Below, in pieces: positions 8,019 through 16,944 of a stretch of 37,357 nucleotides of DNA (position 1 is its first letter; each line of letters opens with the position of its first letter). The notes beneath the pieces are model-generated. The model searched no databases, had not been told where the DNA came from, and saw only the letters and a list, made by a program, of their open reading frames with translations. The stretch is from Paenibacillus sedimenti. GTDB lineage: Bacteria; Bacillota; Bacilli; Paenibacillales; NBRC-103111. Both the position numbers and the translations under genes were made by a program. Where the stretch lies: contig NZ_JACVVD010000023.1 of the NCBI RefSeq assembly GCF_014534655.1, positions 1-37,357 of the forward strand, written 5' to 3'.

Positions 8019-8921
8019 ATGGAATACACAAAAAAGATCATTCTAGTAACAGGTGCTACTGGTCAACAAGGAGGAGCGACAATCCGCAATTTACTTGCAA
8101 ATGGTAACTGGTCCGTTAGAGCTCTCACCCGTGACCCAAACAAACCTTCGGCAGAAACATTGCGGAAAGCTGGGGTAGAAATTTTTGAAGGTGATCATGA
8201 CAATCCTGATTCGTTACTGGAGGCTATGCAAGGAGTATATGGGGTATTCAGCGTTCAACCTACAGAATTCTCCCCAAACATATCACCGGATTTTAGCTAC
8301 GAAGACGAAGTTAGATTTGGAAGAAATGTAGCAAATGCGGCGAATAAGGCTGGTGTTCAACATTTTATTTACTCATCGGTAAGTGGAGCGGATCGATTAA
8401 TTGGCGGACGAAATTATAGTAAATGGGAAATTGAAGAATACATTCGAAACCTTGATTTACCACTGACAATTTTACGTCCGGCTTGGTTCATGGATAATTT
8501 CTCCGATCCACTCTTTGGACTTCAAACCGGCCAACTTTCAACTGCAATAAAATCAAACATAAAATTACAACTAATCGCTGTTGAAGATATCGGTGCATTT
8601 TCAGCCTTAGCTTTTGAGAATCCCGAGAAATACTTAGGCAAAACAATTGAAATCGCCGGGGATTCTTTGACTCCCTTGGCTATTTCGAACGCAATATCGC
8701 GTGCTATCGGAAGAGATATTCCCTATGTTGAGATTCCAATCGATACTATTCGTCAAATAAGTCCAAGTGGTGCAAGGACGTTTGAGTTTATTAATAATGA
8801 GGAACTCATAATTGATATTGCTGAAGTCCGGAGGTTACACCTCGGGTTGTTGACTTTTAATGAATGGTTGGAAAACATAGGTAAGACAAAGATGGAGTTA
8901 CTGTTCGCTTCCGAGCATTAA
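8019..8921 (+). CDS. NmrA/HSCARG-like NAD(P)-binding protein
   Basis: Atypical short-chain dehydrogenase-fold protein of 300 residues. The N-terminus ILVTGATGQQGGATIRNLL contains the glycine-rich NAD(P) motif GATGxxG, followed by VRALTRDPNKPSAE, typical of NmrA proteins. Later YSSVSGADR and the ILRPAWFMDNF segment also fit the family. Members act as redox-sensing NADP-binding proteins or as reductases; no substrate can be assigned. AAGGGAG lies at 8002-8008. The gene is divergent from an HxlR regulator that probably controls it, and a strong terminator follows at 8974-9002. Confidence 0.87.
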   Translation: MEYTKKIILVTGATGQQGGATIRNLLANGNWSVRALTRDPNKPSAETLRKAGVEIFEGDHDNPDSLLEAMQGVYGVFSVQPTEFSPNISPDFSYEDEVRFGRNVANAANKAGVQHFIYSSVSGADRLIGGRNYSKWEIEEYIRNLDLPLTILRPAWFMDNFSDPLFGLQTGQLSTAIKSNIKLQLIAVEDIGAFSALAFENPEKYLGKTIEIAGDSLTPLAISNAISRAIGRDIPYVEIPIDTIRQISPSGARTFEFINNEELIIDIAEVRRLHLGLLTFNEWLENIGKTKMELLFASEH

Positions 8922-9282
8922 GGGATTCAGTTGAAGCCAAGTCATTAAGCTAACGAAGAACGATAGTGAAATTAAGCAGACAGCCGTGGCCGTCTGCTTT
9001 TTGGTACATTAATTTTGGGGTGAACCTTATGCTTACAATCATGTTTTATGAATTCACTGAGACGTAATCTTTGCGTTCCAGTCGATACGGTAATCGTATA
9101 TCCACGCTAGCGACTGTTTACTTGCGGCTTTCAAGAAGTGGGGGAGCAGCAGGTCTCGGAAAAATACTTGAACCCGGTTCGTCGCATGCTTGCGCTAACC
9201 GATCAAAATATTATATATCATTGGGTGCATGTTGTAAACTAAATTTATCCATAAAATGAGAATAAATGGGAGGTTTTTCACA
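8922..9282. other. Spacer between the NmrA and SMI1-type genes
   Basis: Holds the terminator/repeat copy D at about 8943-9002. From 9003 to 9282 no convincing gene was seen; a 62-codon open frame at 9071-9259 lacks an RBS and recognisable sequence. Confidence 0.45.
8943..9003 (+). terminator. Terminator within repeat copy D
   Basis: The repeat module ATTAAGCTAACG...ACGATAG is followed by arms AAGCAGAC (8974-8981) and GTCTGCTT (8992-8999) with a nested GCC/GGC and a T run. It is a partial copy of the dispersed element, lacking the right-hand AACTGGCAGGTTAG part, and it terminates the NmrA-type gene. Confidence 0.7.
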
Positions 9283-10242
9283 ATGAGATTTTTATTTAGC
9301 GTATTAAAGAGAATTGTAGACAATCAATCTTTGAATCATGAATTATATAAAATAAAGGAATATGAACTTAGAGATTTTTTGAAGGTTGCTATAGCTAATG
9401 GATATATCGAAGTTAAAAAAACAGGATTCCGCGATACTTTTGAGGTTACAGGCAAAGGTAGAGCTTTTCTCGATGACTTTAATCACTTGGATAAAGAACT
9501 TCCTGTAGACCTCGAAGAGTTACCTTATTGGGTTCGTTTTGAAGGCGAAGGATATCAACCTCCACAATCAGAGATTATCCAAAATGATCAGGAATCGAAT
9601 TACATTTATAATGAGTGGACTCACAAATTACAATTAACTTATTCGTCTATCATCGGTAGAGGAGGTAAGTCTGCACTCTCGATCGATCCACCTGCTACTG
9701 AGAATGAAATTTTACAAGTAGAAGAAAAACTCAAATATAAGTTGCCAGTGTCATTTAGAAAGGTGCTCCTCGAATACTCTAGTAAAGTTTATTTTTATTG
9801 GGGGATTGAAGAAAATAAAGGAGCAAGAACATCTAATGGTATCATTGCAGGTGGTGGTTTTTTTGACCATGGGTTATGGAACATAGACAAGTTAGTTGAG
9901 TTTGATCATTACCGGGAGGACAATGAATTCCTCGACGAAAATGAGGAATATAAGTTATGGTCAAATTCATTAATTTTTGCCCTCAATGGGATGGGGGATT
10001 GTATTGGTATTGACATGAAATATAATATTGGAGAAATCGTATACTTACCACATGACAGTGATTCTTATGGTAGGAGATTAGGGAAGTCATTTGAATCTTT
10101 TATGGATAATTGGATAAACATCGGCTGTTCAGGATTGTTTATTAAAGAGCTGATCGGCTTTTCATCTGCAGGCATTCCGTATATCGATCATCGTTCGGCG
10201 AATGCTGTAATGATAAAAAATCAGTTGGGACTTGAAAATTGA
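9283..10242 (+). CDS. Winged-helix plus SMI1/KNR4-family protein
   Basis: Soluble protein of about 319 residues. Residues about 1-70 look like a small winged-helix domain (YELRDFLKVAIANGYIEVKK, then TGKGRAFL). Residues about 120-300 match the SMI1/KNR4 (SUKH) fold: PPATENEILQVEEKLKYKLP, then VSFRKVLLEYSSKVYFYWG, and a late segment with GMGDCIGIDM and YLPHDSDSYGRRLGKSFESF. SUKH proteins commonly serve as immunity proteins against contact-dependent or polymorphic toxins. No toxin gene is visible next to it, so that role is inferred from family only. ATG 9283 has GGGAGG at 9268-9273; the in-frame ATG 9256 lacks an RBS. Confidence 0.8.
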   Translation: MRFLFSVLKRIVDNQSLNHELYKIKEYELRDFLKVAIANGYIEVKKTGFRDTFEVTGKGRAFLDDFNHLDKELPVDLEELPYWVRFEGEGYQPPQSEIIQNDQESNYIYNEWTHKLQLTYSSIIGRGGKSALSIDPPATENEILQVEEKLKYKLPVSFRKVLLEYSSKVYFYWGIEENKGARTSNGIIAGGGFFDHGLWNIDKLVEFDHYREDNEFLDENEEYKLWSNSLIFALNGMGDCIGIDMKYNIGEIVYLPHDSDSYGRRLGKSFESFMDNWINIGCSGLFIKELIGFSSAGIPYIDHRSANAVMIKNQLGLEN

Positions 10243-10341
10243 ACACCAATTATCTGAAGTTAGTTTTATACAATAAAAGACATATCATATAACACAAGGC
10301 TGGCGTGTAACAGTCTTGTGTTCATTTAAGGGGCATATTTA

Positions 10342-10881
10342 TTGATACAATTTACGTTGCTTTGTGTTCACATCGTCAAAAAATTCGACAACACAGGTGA
10401 AGATTTGGAGGATTTGATCTCGATCGGGACGATCGGATTGATTAAGGCGATCGAATCGTTCTCGCCGAATAAGGGTACGAAGCTGGCGACGTTTGCTGCT
10501 CGTTGTATCGAGAACGAGATTTTGATGCATCTGCGTTCGCTTAAGAAGACGCGAAAAGATGTGTCACTGCACGATCCGATTGGCACGGATAAAGAGGGGA
10601 ATGAGATTACATTGATCGATATTCTCGGCACCGAGGCTGACGATGTCGTGGATAAGGTGCAGCTGAAGATTGAAAAGAGCAAGATCTATAAGAATTTAGA
10701 TATACTGGATGATCGTGAAAAGGAAGTCGTGGTGGGTAGGTTCGGGCTGGAACTTGGTGGTGAAGAGCGGACGCAGCGGGAGATTGCGAAGGAGCTGGGG
10801 ATTTCCAGGAGTTACGTTTCAAGGATAGAAAAGAGGGCGCTCATGAAGCTTTATCATGAGTTTTACAAGGCGAAGCGTTGA
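10342..10881 (+). CDS. N-terminally truncated SigK-like sigma factor (copy 1)
   Basis: 179-residue protein. From HIVKKFDNTGEDLEDLISIG onward it matches the sporulation sigma factor SigK: regions 2.2-2.4 (through ARCIENEILMHLRSLKKTRK), the linker with KDVSLHDPIGTDKEGNE, and region 4 with the HTH TQREIAKELGISRSYVSRIE. The pro-sequence and the first roughly 65 residues (region 1.2 and part of 2.1) are absent, replaced by MIQFTLLCV. TTG 10342 has AAGGGG at 10328-10333, 8 bases upstream. From KFDNTGED on, the protein is identical to the copies at 34089 and 36616 despite many synonymous differences. Without the N-terminal part, core binding and -10 recognition are uncertain. It may be a functional truncated regulator, a decoy, or a 3' cassette for recombination with a 5' sigK piece elsewhere. 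An IS1182 relic follows directly. Confidence 0.8.
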   Translation: MIQFTLLCVHIVKKFDNTGEDLEDLISIGTIGLIKAIESFSPNKGTKLATFAARCIENEILMHLRSLKKTRKDVSLHDPIGTDKEGNEITLIDILGTEADDVVDKVQLKIEKSKIYKNLDILDDREKEVVVGRFGLELGGEERTQREIAKELGISRSYVSRIEKRALMKLYHEFYKAKR

Positions 10882-10904
10882 GGATGATGAATCGCATACT
10901 TCAT

Positions 10905-11838
10905 TCATTTGGGATCAAGTAATGGAGGCGATTTCCCGGTCAAGAACACCAACGATGTGCTGGAGGAGGAAATCGCCTACTGACAAAAGCTCATTGCCGT
11001 GCTTGATGCCGAGAAAGGCGTCAGAGAGCTTCCCAAGATAAAAGAACCGCTCAATCTGCCCAAAGAAACAGTCGAAGATGATCTTGAACATCTACGGATC
11101 TCGGAAGACCAGGATGCCTTGGTAGGACACAAGAATTCGGATTCTTCATTCTTCGGCTATAAAACGCATCTTGCCATAACCGAAGTTAACGAATTATTAT
11201 AGCTGCCGTTGTCACGACGGGTGAAAAGAATGACGGCAAGCAGCTCCAGATGCTGATCGAGAAAAGCAAGGAAGCCGGTATGGAGGTAAAAACGGTAATC
11301 GGGGATACAGCTTACTCGGAAAAAGGCAACATTGTCTACACCTAAGACAGTGAAATTGAACTCATTACTAAACTCAACCCACTCATTACGCAAGGTGGCC
11401 GAAAGAAAGAAGATGAATTCCAGTTCAATAAGGATGCGGGTATGTATGTCTGCTAGACCGGTCATATGGCGATCCGGAAAGCGCGCGGAGGAAAGAAAGG
11501 TGTCGGGATAAACCAAGTCGATACGTACTACTTTGATGTGGAGTGATGCAAGAGATGCCCATTTAAGGAAGGTTGCTACAAGGATGGAGCCAAAAGCAAA
11601 ACGTACTCGATTAGTATAAAATCCGACGAGCATACGGAACAAATGATGTTCCAATGAGAGCGAATACTTCAAAGAAAAAGCGAAGGAACGATACAAAATT
11701 GAAGCAAAGAACAGCGAACTCAAGCACAGGCACGGGTATGATGTAGCCACATCCTCGGGTCTATTAGGGATGGAGCTTCAAGGTGCTATGACCATATTCA
11801 CGGTTAATCTAAAGCGAATATTGAAGCTGATGAAGTAA
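10905..11838 (+). mobile_element. IS1182-family transposase relic
   Basis: Degenerate transposase readable across several frames, with in-frame stops. Recognisable pieces are GDFPVKNTNDVLEEEIAY, ALVGHKNSDSSFFGYKTHLA (DDE core region), a VTTGEKNDGKQL stretch, AGMEVKTVIGDTAYSEKGN, CKRCPFKEGCYKDGAKSKTY and the C-terminal MELQGAMTIFTVNLKRILKL ending at TAA 11836-11838. The order is that of IS1182 transposases, but the N-terminal half is missing or beyond recognition. Its 5' edge lies within about 45 bases of the sigK copy 1 stop. Not active. Confidence 0.85.
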
Positions 11839-11874
11839 GAAACTAAACAAATAGACCTGTTTAAATAGTGAAAA

Positions 11875-11919
11875 GGCGACCCTAATCCCAAAAAACTGGG
11901 ATTAAAGGTCGTCTTTTTA
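11875..11919 (+). terminator. Strong terminator after the IS1182 relic
   Basis: Outer arms GGCGACC / GGTCGTC and inner arms TAATCCCA / TGGGATTA surround AAAAAC and are followed by TTTTT. Confidence 0.75.
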
Positions 11920-12066
11920 TCTGTACCTCTTAGCTGATCCGAAAAACTACAAGTTCTTCAGTGGCCTCGTTCGATAATCGGGACTTTCTCAGGCTTTTCG
12001 ATCGTCGTCCTCCCCTTGTTTCGAAGCGACCGTCGATAGTTGATCTTCGTCAACGTTGGGCGAATC

Positions 12067-12162
12067 TTACGCCAGCTGGCTATGCGCTAGGATCAGCAGA
12101 GTTATCAAAATAAAGGAAAGCAGCGGACAAGAATATTTGGAATGGGTCGCTTGCTGCATCAT
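12067..12162 (-). pseudogene. Start of a secreted or membrane protein, broken
   Basis: The reverse-strand frame begins MMQQATHSKYSCPLLSFILI and stops after 31 residues at ALAHSQLA-like sequence. It has an excellent GGAGGG RBS just upstream and looks like a signal peptide. Downstream in another frame an acidic stretch (DSPNVDEDQLSTVASKQGED) continues, so the gene is probably frameshifted and remains readable to about 11960. Function unknown. It lies immediately downstream of the HtrA/PDZ remnant on the same strand. Confidence 0.4.
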
Positions 12163-12210
12163 TCATCCCTCCTTCGCTTGATATTGACGCATTGACGAAT
12201 CCCGATTTAC

Positions 12211-12545
12211 CTACTGGCCGGCGGCGATTTTATCGGCGACCGTCACGGTGACATCGCTCTTTTTCCCGCTTCTGTTGATCAAATGGTCACCCGGTCTCCC
12301 AACTTGTGCGCTTTGAATTGGCCTCGAGCTCCTTGTCCGTCCACCGCGGTGATCACGTCATACGTACGGATTCCAGCGCGAAAGGCGCGCTCTTCGGATC
12401 GATTTGAGTCACGACGGTCCCTCATAGCCCCCAGTGACAGATCGCTGGTCCATACTTCTCGTTAACATCCTCATGGCCTACTCCAATGTAGGGAACCGGT
12501 TCTCAATAATAGTATGGATGCCGCCTATCGCTGATATAACGTCTG
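12211..12545 (-). pseudogene. HtrA-like serine protease remnant (PDZ region)
   Basis: Read in several frames on the reverse strand, this encodes VPYIGVGHEDVNEKYG, then GTVVTQIDPKSA, FRAGIRTYDVITAVDGQ, KAHKLGDRVT and finally LINRSGKKSDVTVTVADKIA to a stop at 12211. This is the order of an HtrA/DegP PDZ domain: carboxylate-binding region, AGI..DVITAVDG, GDxVTL.I.R.GK. At least two frameshifts separate the pieces and no protease catalytic domain remains. It is a decayed fragment. Confidence 0.6.
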
Positions 12546-12590
12546 TTAGGAATCGGAATTGATACGCGTTAGTTTGGCATTGCTTCTCTT

Positions 12591-12827
12591 TCATTTATTC
12601 TCAATAAACGATATGTTCTTCATAATCTTGCCTATCTGTTTAGGTAAGACGCAAGCTGCAGGAAACGCGATGAGAAAGGCCGTTCCCCACGTGATCAGCC
12701 ATGTTCCAAGCAACGCGAATTGGAATCCTACATTGACCAATACCATGAAAAATGAAATAATCGCAGACATGCTCAATGCCATGAGAAAAGCGAAGGTGAT
12801 ACGTTCGTATTTTTTATTGATTTTCAA
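12591..12827 (-). CDS. Small two-helix membrane protein, DUF2798-like
   Basis: Protein of about 78 residues with two hydrophobic segments (ITFAFLMALSMSAIISFFMV and TWLITWGTAFLIAFPAACV) joined by a short loop, matching the DUF2798 pattern. TTG 12827 is chosen because GGAGAGGAG lies about 8 bases upstream. This start falls inside the end of the VOC gene and gives a 14-base overlap, which suggests translational coupling. Longer upstream frames are not supported by an RBS. Function unknown; co-expression with a dioxygenase-like protein and an SDR suggests a role in the same stress or detoxification unit. Confidence 0.7.
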   Translation of the reverse strand: MKINKKYERITFAFLMALSMSAIISFFMVLVNVGFQFALLGTWLITWGTAFLIAFPAACVLPKQIGKIMKNISFIENK

Positions 12828-13725
12828 TGGAATTACTCCTCTCCAAAATGATTTGATCCATATCGAGCAGTTCCTCGTGGTGAATGGTCGCATGTGAAGT
12901 CAAAACAATACCATTCCCGGCAGGATCACGGACAAAACGAAAGTTACGAATAGATTCACCCGTGGTTTGCAGTAAAGCTTCATCATTAGGTGCGATTATT
13001 GAAAAATAACGAAGTCCAATTGCGGAAATATCCGGCCGCGGGCCGCCGCCACTTTCCCAAACATGAAATCCGAGATGATGGTGATAATCACCGGAAGCGA
13101 CAAATACGGCGCCCGGGATTCGCATCGATACTTGAAAACCTAGATCTCGGACATAAAATTGCTCGGCTTGGCTAAGGTCTGAAACCTTAAGAAGAACATG
13201 GCCGATTTTCCTATTCGTTGCGATTTCGGGAGAGGCAGACTGTAATTGACGGCTCAAGTCTAAAAGCTCTTGTGCTAGCTCCTGGGAACTAAGCGGTCTA
13301 TGCAGAACAAGCTCCTCCGACGTAAAATCGCGGGTAATTTCAATAAGAATGCCATCAGGATCGTTTACATATATCGATTCATTTACTCCATGATCCGTGA
13401 TCATTCGAATGGGATAATTTCTTTCCAATATTCGTCCAAGATGCCGAGCAAGCTCAATCCGATTCGGAGCTAGTATAGCCAGATGATCGATTCCGGTTGC
13501 ATTGGATTTTCTTTGAATCGCTTCTTCTTGCGCCAAAATGATTAACGGCTGCTCTGTACTAGTGCCCAAGACGGCGAACCGCTCGGTTTTCATTATTACA
13601 TGGAGCCCGATAATAGAATGATAAAAATCAATCGATTTTTCCAAATTCGTGATGTTTAAAGACACATAACCGATAGGAAATGAAGAAGCCAATCGTTCTC
13701 TATTTTCATCGAAGATTTGTTCCAT
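12814..13725 (-). CDS. CatE-like VOC family protein (extradiol dioxygenase type)
   Basis: 303 residues in two vicinal-oxygen-chelate modules: IGYVSLNITNLEKSIDFYHS...GLHVIMKT (about 18-135) and IGHVLLKVSDLSQAEQFYVR...LGFQVSMR (about 170-285). The layout matches B. subtilis CatE (catechol-2,3-dioxygenase), including GIDHLAIL, IYVNDPDGILIEI and YHHHLGFHVWES, which provide candidate metal ligands. In B. subtilis, catDE is repressed by the HxlR-type regulators YodB and CatR; here an HxlR gene is divergent from this operon, so a similar quinone/catechol response is a reasonable inference. AAGGGTGG precedes the ATG. It lies 34 bases after the SDR gene and overlaps the DUF2798 gene. Confidence 0.85.
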   Translation of the reverse strand: MEQIFDENRERLASSFPIGYVSLNITNLEKSIDFYHSIIGLHVIMKTERFAVLGTSTEQPLIILAQEEAIQRKSNATGIDHLAILAPNRIELARHLGRILERNYPIRMITDHGVNESIYVNDPDGILIEITRDFTSEELVLHRPLSSQELAQELLDLSRQLQSASPEIATNRKIGHVLLKVSDLSQAEQFYVRDLGFQVSMRIPGAVFVASGDYHHHLGFHVWESGGGPRPDISAIGLRYFSIIAPNDEALLQTTGESIRNFRFVRDPAGNGIVLTSHATIHHEELLDMDQIILERSNSIENQ

Positions 13726-13759
13726 TTATACGTACCACCCTTCATTTGAGATAGGTGCA

Positions 13760-14476
13760 TTAACCTCCAGGCTGGATCATGTAATGTAAAGGTTTCTGTG
13801 CAGCTTCAGTATCGCCTTGAATGAGTTCGGATATAAAGACTCCAAGATCCTCCGGATTATACCAATTGGATCGTGCGACTCCTCTTGCAACACGTTCGCG
13901 CGTTCGGATTGGACCTATGATAAGTTCGTATATTCTAGGCCCGGTTGATTCATGTTCAGCGGCCATTGTCAACACAAGCGACTTTTTAGCGGCATTAGTT
14001 AGTCCGATGACTCCTGCCCCCGGATAAGGACCATCGGCGCTTAGACCGCTTAAATGAATCAAGGCTCCGTCCGTCTTAAGCAACGGAACAAGTGTGCGCA
14101 AAGTACGGAAGTGGCTTGTTAGATTATCCTTGATGGTCTGATCCCAAAGCTCATCGCTCACGTCAATCAGCCTTCTGTTTGCATTCCCCCAGGTTCCAAT
14201 GGTGACGACCGCTCCGTCAAAGCCGCCGAATCGCTCTTTCAATCTTTGGTAAACCTCGTAACTTCCCTCCTGATCCTGATCAAGATCGGCTTGCATGGTG
14301 ATGAGATTACCGGTATCAACGCCGGAAAGATATACTCGTAAACTTTCAAACTTTTCCTCACTACGGCTAAGCGCGACCACTTTCGCTCCATGCTGGAGGA
14401 GAAGCTTTGTTATGCCCTCACCAATACCTCCTGTTGCTCCTGCTACCACAATGGTTTTCCCGGAAAGACTGTTCAT
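13760..14476 (-). CDS. Short-chain dehydrogenase-like protein lacking the catalytic Tyr
   Basis: 238-residue Rossmann protein. The cofactor motif is VVAGATGGIGEGITKLLL, with ALSRS after the second strand, suggesting NADP. The Ser region is ALIHLSGLSADGP, but where YxxxK is expected the sequence reads GVIGLTNAAKKSL: the Lys is present, whereas the Tyr position appears to be Thr. It may be a non-catalytic or altered SDR. It is first gene of the SDR–VOC–DUF2798 operon, with AAAGGAGAA before the ATG, and is divergent from an HxlR regulator. Confidence 0.82.
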   Translation of the reverse strand: MNSLSGKTIVVAGATGGIGEGITKLLLQHGAKVVALSRSEEKFESLRVYLSGVDTGNLITMQADLDQDQEGSYEVYQRLKERFGGFDGAVVTIGTWGNANRRLIDVSDELWDQTIKDNLTSHFRTLRTLVPLLKTDGALIHLSGLSADGPYPGAGVIGLTNAAKKSLVLTMAAEHESTGPRIYELIIGPIRTRERVARGVARSNWYNPEDLGVFISELIQGDTEAAQKPLHYMIQPGG

Positions 14477-14552
14477 ACGGATTCTCCTTTCAAAATGGGA
14501 TTGTTGATGATGCCTATGAATGCTATTATAGATACAAAACTTCAGAATGATA

Positions 14553-14577
14553 AGTACGCACTTAATAGTGGCATACT
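14553..14577. promoter_or_regulatory. Candidate HxlR operator in the divergent promoter
   Basis: Imperfect inverted repeat AGTACGCACT (14553-14562) and AGTGGCATACT (14567-14577), placed between the SDR operon and the HxlR gene. The left arm is the reverse complement of GTGCGTACT at 7931-7939. HxlR proteins bind inverted repeats with TACT/AGTA ends (known for YodB), which these arms show. Confidence 0.5.
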
Positions 14578-14614
14578 ATCTTAAACGATACTATTGAAGA
14601 ATGGAGCGGTTTAC

Positions 14615-14962
14615 ATGGATAATATAAAGCCTGAAACTTGCCGCTATGGCGTGGAGGCTTCTTTGGAAATTATAGTGGGGAAATGGAAGCCGATCATTTT
14701 GTTACATCTGCTGCACGGAGGAACCAAGCGATTCGGGGAATTGAAACGAATGCTCCCTGATATCACGCAAAAGATGCTTACCACACAGCTTCGGGAGCTT
14801 GAGGAACAAGAAATAATCATGCGAAAAGTTTACCCCGAAGTGCCACCGAGGGTTGAATATTCGGTTACGGAATATGGGCGTGGCCTATACGACATATTGC
14901 AGCAAATGCATGAATGGGGCATAGCCCATCTGGAATACATGGCTAAAAAAAATTCTCGATAA
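14615..14962 (+). CDS. HxlR/YodB-family transcriptional regulator
   Basis: 115-residue winged-helix protein. Features are TCRYGVEASLEIIVGKWKPI with an N-terminal Cys at about residue 8 (the position used for thiol sensing in YodB-type proteins), GTKRFGELKRMLPDITQKML, TTQLRELEEQEIIMRKVYPE and PPRVEYSVTEYGRGLYDIL. ATG 14615 has GGAG 8 bases upstream; the in-frame TTG 14594 does not. It is divergent from the SDR–VOC–DUF2798 operon, which it probably represses, with a candidate operator at 14553-14577. A small hairpin (ATAACCT/AGGTTAT, 14959-14978) overlaps the stop codon. Confidence 0.9.
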   Translation: MDNIKPETCRYGVEASLEIIVGKWKPIILLHLLHGGTKRFGELKRMLPDITQKMLTTQLRELEEQEIIMRKVYPEVPPRVEYSVTEYGRGLYDILQQMHEWGIAHLEYMAKKNSR

Positions 14963-15343
14963 CCTCGTGATAGGTTATGGAGCAGCAATTTGTACTTGGC
15001 CGAAAAAATAAAGACTGTCGAGAATTGGTTCCACTATACTGTATGGAAAGTGGGCGTGAGGCCATTGGACTGACATTTCTAATATTTCCAAAAAACTCGT
15101 CTGATTATGCGAAATTTTTAGTTAGTAAGAGTGATCCGGTGTGCTATCGATGGAGTAAAACGTTTCGAATCGTATTGGGCGTTCTTGGCCGGCGCTTTTT
15201 GCCTGGAAACCGTAGATGTCCGACGAAGCAGCAGTTATGTCAAAACAATCAGAGTTAGTCAGCTGTCTATCGATTGAATAATTTCACATACTCCATCATA
15301 TAGATGATCTGCATCTCCGATTTTGATAAAGGAGGGGAGTTCA
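14963..15343. other. Spacer with no recognised gene
   Basis: A 93-codon frame is open at 14977-15258, but it has no clear RBS and no recognisable domain, so I do not call it. The last part (15329-15343) holds the RBS of the SleL-like gene. Confidence 0.4.
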
Positions 15344-16602
15344 TTGTTTATCTATACTGTAAAGACAGGAGATTCTCTCTTCTCCATCGCAGCCAAATAC
15401 CAAGCTTCAATCGAAACCTTAAGAAACGTGAACCGTTTGAGAGATGCAGAACTGGTTCCCGGTCAAGCTCTGCTCATCCCTACATCCGTCTACATTGTCC
15501 AGCCTAGCGATTCATTGTATCTTATCTCTCAAATGAGCCTAACACCGGTAGAAATCCTTCGCGCTGCAAACGGACTGGCATCTGATATTTTAACCGTCGG
15601 AATGAGGCTGAATTTACCGTCTCGAAACAAATATCCGATCGTGAGTTTGAGTTATTGCTTCCTACGACACCAGAGAGAGACCGGGAAATTATTAGTGCTT
15701 TCGCGCGCTATGCTACTTATTTCGCAGTTTTTGAATATCACATTCAAGAAGACGGCAATCTGAACACGTTAAACGATGCGGTTGCCATTCAAGTTTCACG
15801 CAGCAATAGAGTAGCGCCTCTCGCGACAATTACCAATTTGACTCCGGGGGGATTCAGTCCCGAAGTGACAAGGGAAGTACTCCAATCTCCCGAACTAAGA
15901 AACCGGTTGATTAACAATATTTATACGCTTGTCACATCTAAAAACTACGCGGGTGTGAACATTGATTTTGAACGGGTAAGAGAAGACGAAAGAGATTTGT
16001 ACACAGGATTTTTAAGATTGTTGAGCGAACGTTTGAGACCAGAAGGCTATACTACTTCCGTTGCCGTTCCGGCGAAAACAAGCGACGATATTCCGTGGTT
16101 GAAAGGATATGATTACGGCGGAATCGGTTCGGTCGTCGACTTCGTGTTCATTATGGCTTATGATTGGCACGAAGCAAGCAGTCCACCCGGCCCAGTCGCA
16201 CCCAGCGGTGAAGTCCGGCGCACAATTGAGTTTGCTCTTCAGCGCATGAGCCGGAATAAAATACTTCTTGGCGCTCCACGGTACGGTTATGACTGGACGA
16301 TGTATAATACGGAGGCGGTTCGCGGCCGCGCCGTTTCAGTTGCAACAGCTATCCGAACGGCCATGAGGTATGAAGTGCCGATCCAATATTCGACTGAATA
16401 CCAGCAGCCATTCTTTACGTATCGGGATGAAGATGACAACAGACATATCGTTTGGTTTGAAGATGCCCGTGCTCGTGCCGCAAAATTTCAACTTGTGGTC
16501 GATTACCACCTTAGAGGTGGCGGCGCGTGGCAACTTGGCTTGGAATTTCCGCAATCCGCTTTTTGGGTCGAAGAGTTTTTTACATTAAATAAAGTACTTT
16601 GA
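15344..16602 (+). pseudogene. SleL/YaaH-like spore LysM–GH18 protein, one frameshift
   Basis: Two LysM domains come first (FIYTVKTGDSLFSIAAKYQA and YIVQPSDSLYLISQMSLTP), then a GH18 domain beginning LLPTTPERDREIISAFAR, with catalytic motif GVNIDFERV (general-acid Glu), IMAYDWH and a C-terminal GGGAWQLGLEFP. The total length, about 419 residues, matches B. subtilis YaaH/SleL, a cortical-fragment N-acetylglucosaminidase of the spore coat. TTG 15344 has GGAGGGG at 15331-15337. The LysM part and GH18 part lie in different frames; a one-base change near 15622-15634 (cgaaacaaa) would join them. Either a real inactivation or a sequencing error. Confidence 0.85.
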
Positions 16603-16944
16603 TTTCCTATAGCAAACCTTCCTCAGCACTTTTCCTTTCTGCTGCAACATAACGTATACAAATACAACACCTGAAAATTGGCAGATAGGCAATATATCAA
16701 CGCGTAACCGGTTCATTTTGCTACGCCAGCAGACCGACGGCTCCCAGCCGCGATGCAAAGATCGAAAGCCGAAAAAAAGGACTTCGTATAAGAAAGCAAC
16801 AGTACACTAGCCAGCGTAAAGAATTCCACCCGGAAGTAGCACCGAAACGGGTCCATTTCCATGATAAACGTATGGCGCAGTTGTAGAGGAGTCTGTATCG
16901 AGAGGAATGGGGTGCTGCAGATATCATTCGTTCGGATGATGTCC
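16603..16944. other. Convergent spacer with no recognised gene
   Basis: Lies between the converging SleL-like and CdaS genes. Open reverse-strand frames exist but match nothing I recognise and lack an RBS. No clear terminator was seen. Confidence 0.4.

Noticed and set aside
10342..10881. Calling the sigK copies complete SigK genes
   Set aside because: They lack the pro-sequence and about 65 N-terminal residues, and no upstream frame supplies them.
10926..10978. Inverted repeat AGGCGATTTCC/GGAAATCGCCT as an IS end
   Set aside because: It lies inside transposase coding homology, so it is more likely a coincidence of codons than a terminal repeat.
12559..12897. A 112-codon forward frame over the DUF2798-type gene
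   Set aside because: The reverse-strand frame has a proper RBS, two membrane segments and operon context; the forward frame is its antisense shadow.
14977..15258. A 93-codon forward frame after the second HxlR gene
   Set aside because: No RBS, no domain and unusual composition; left as spacer.
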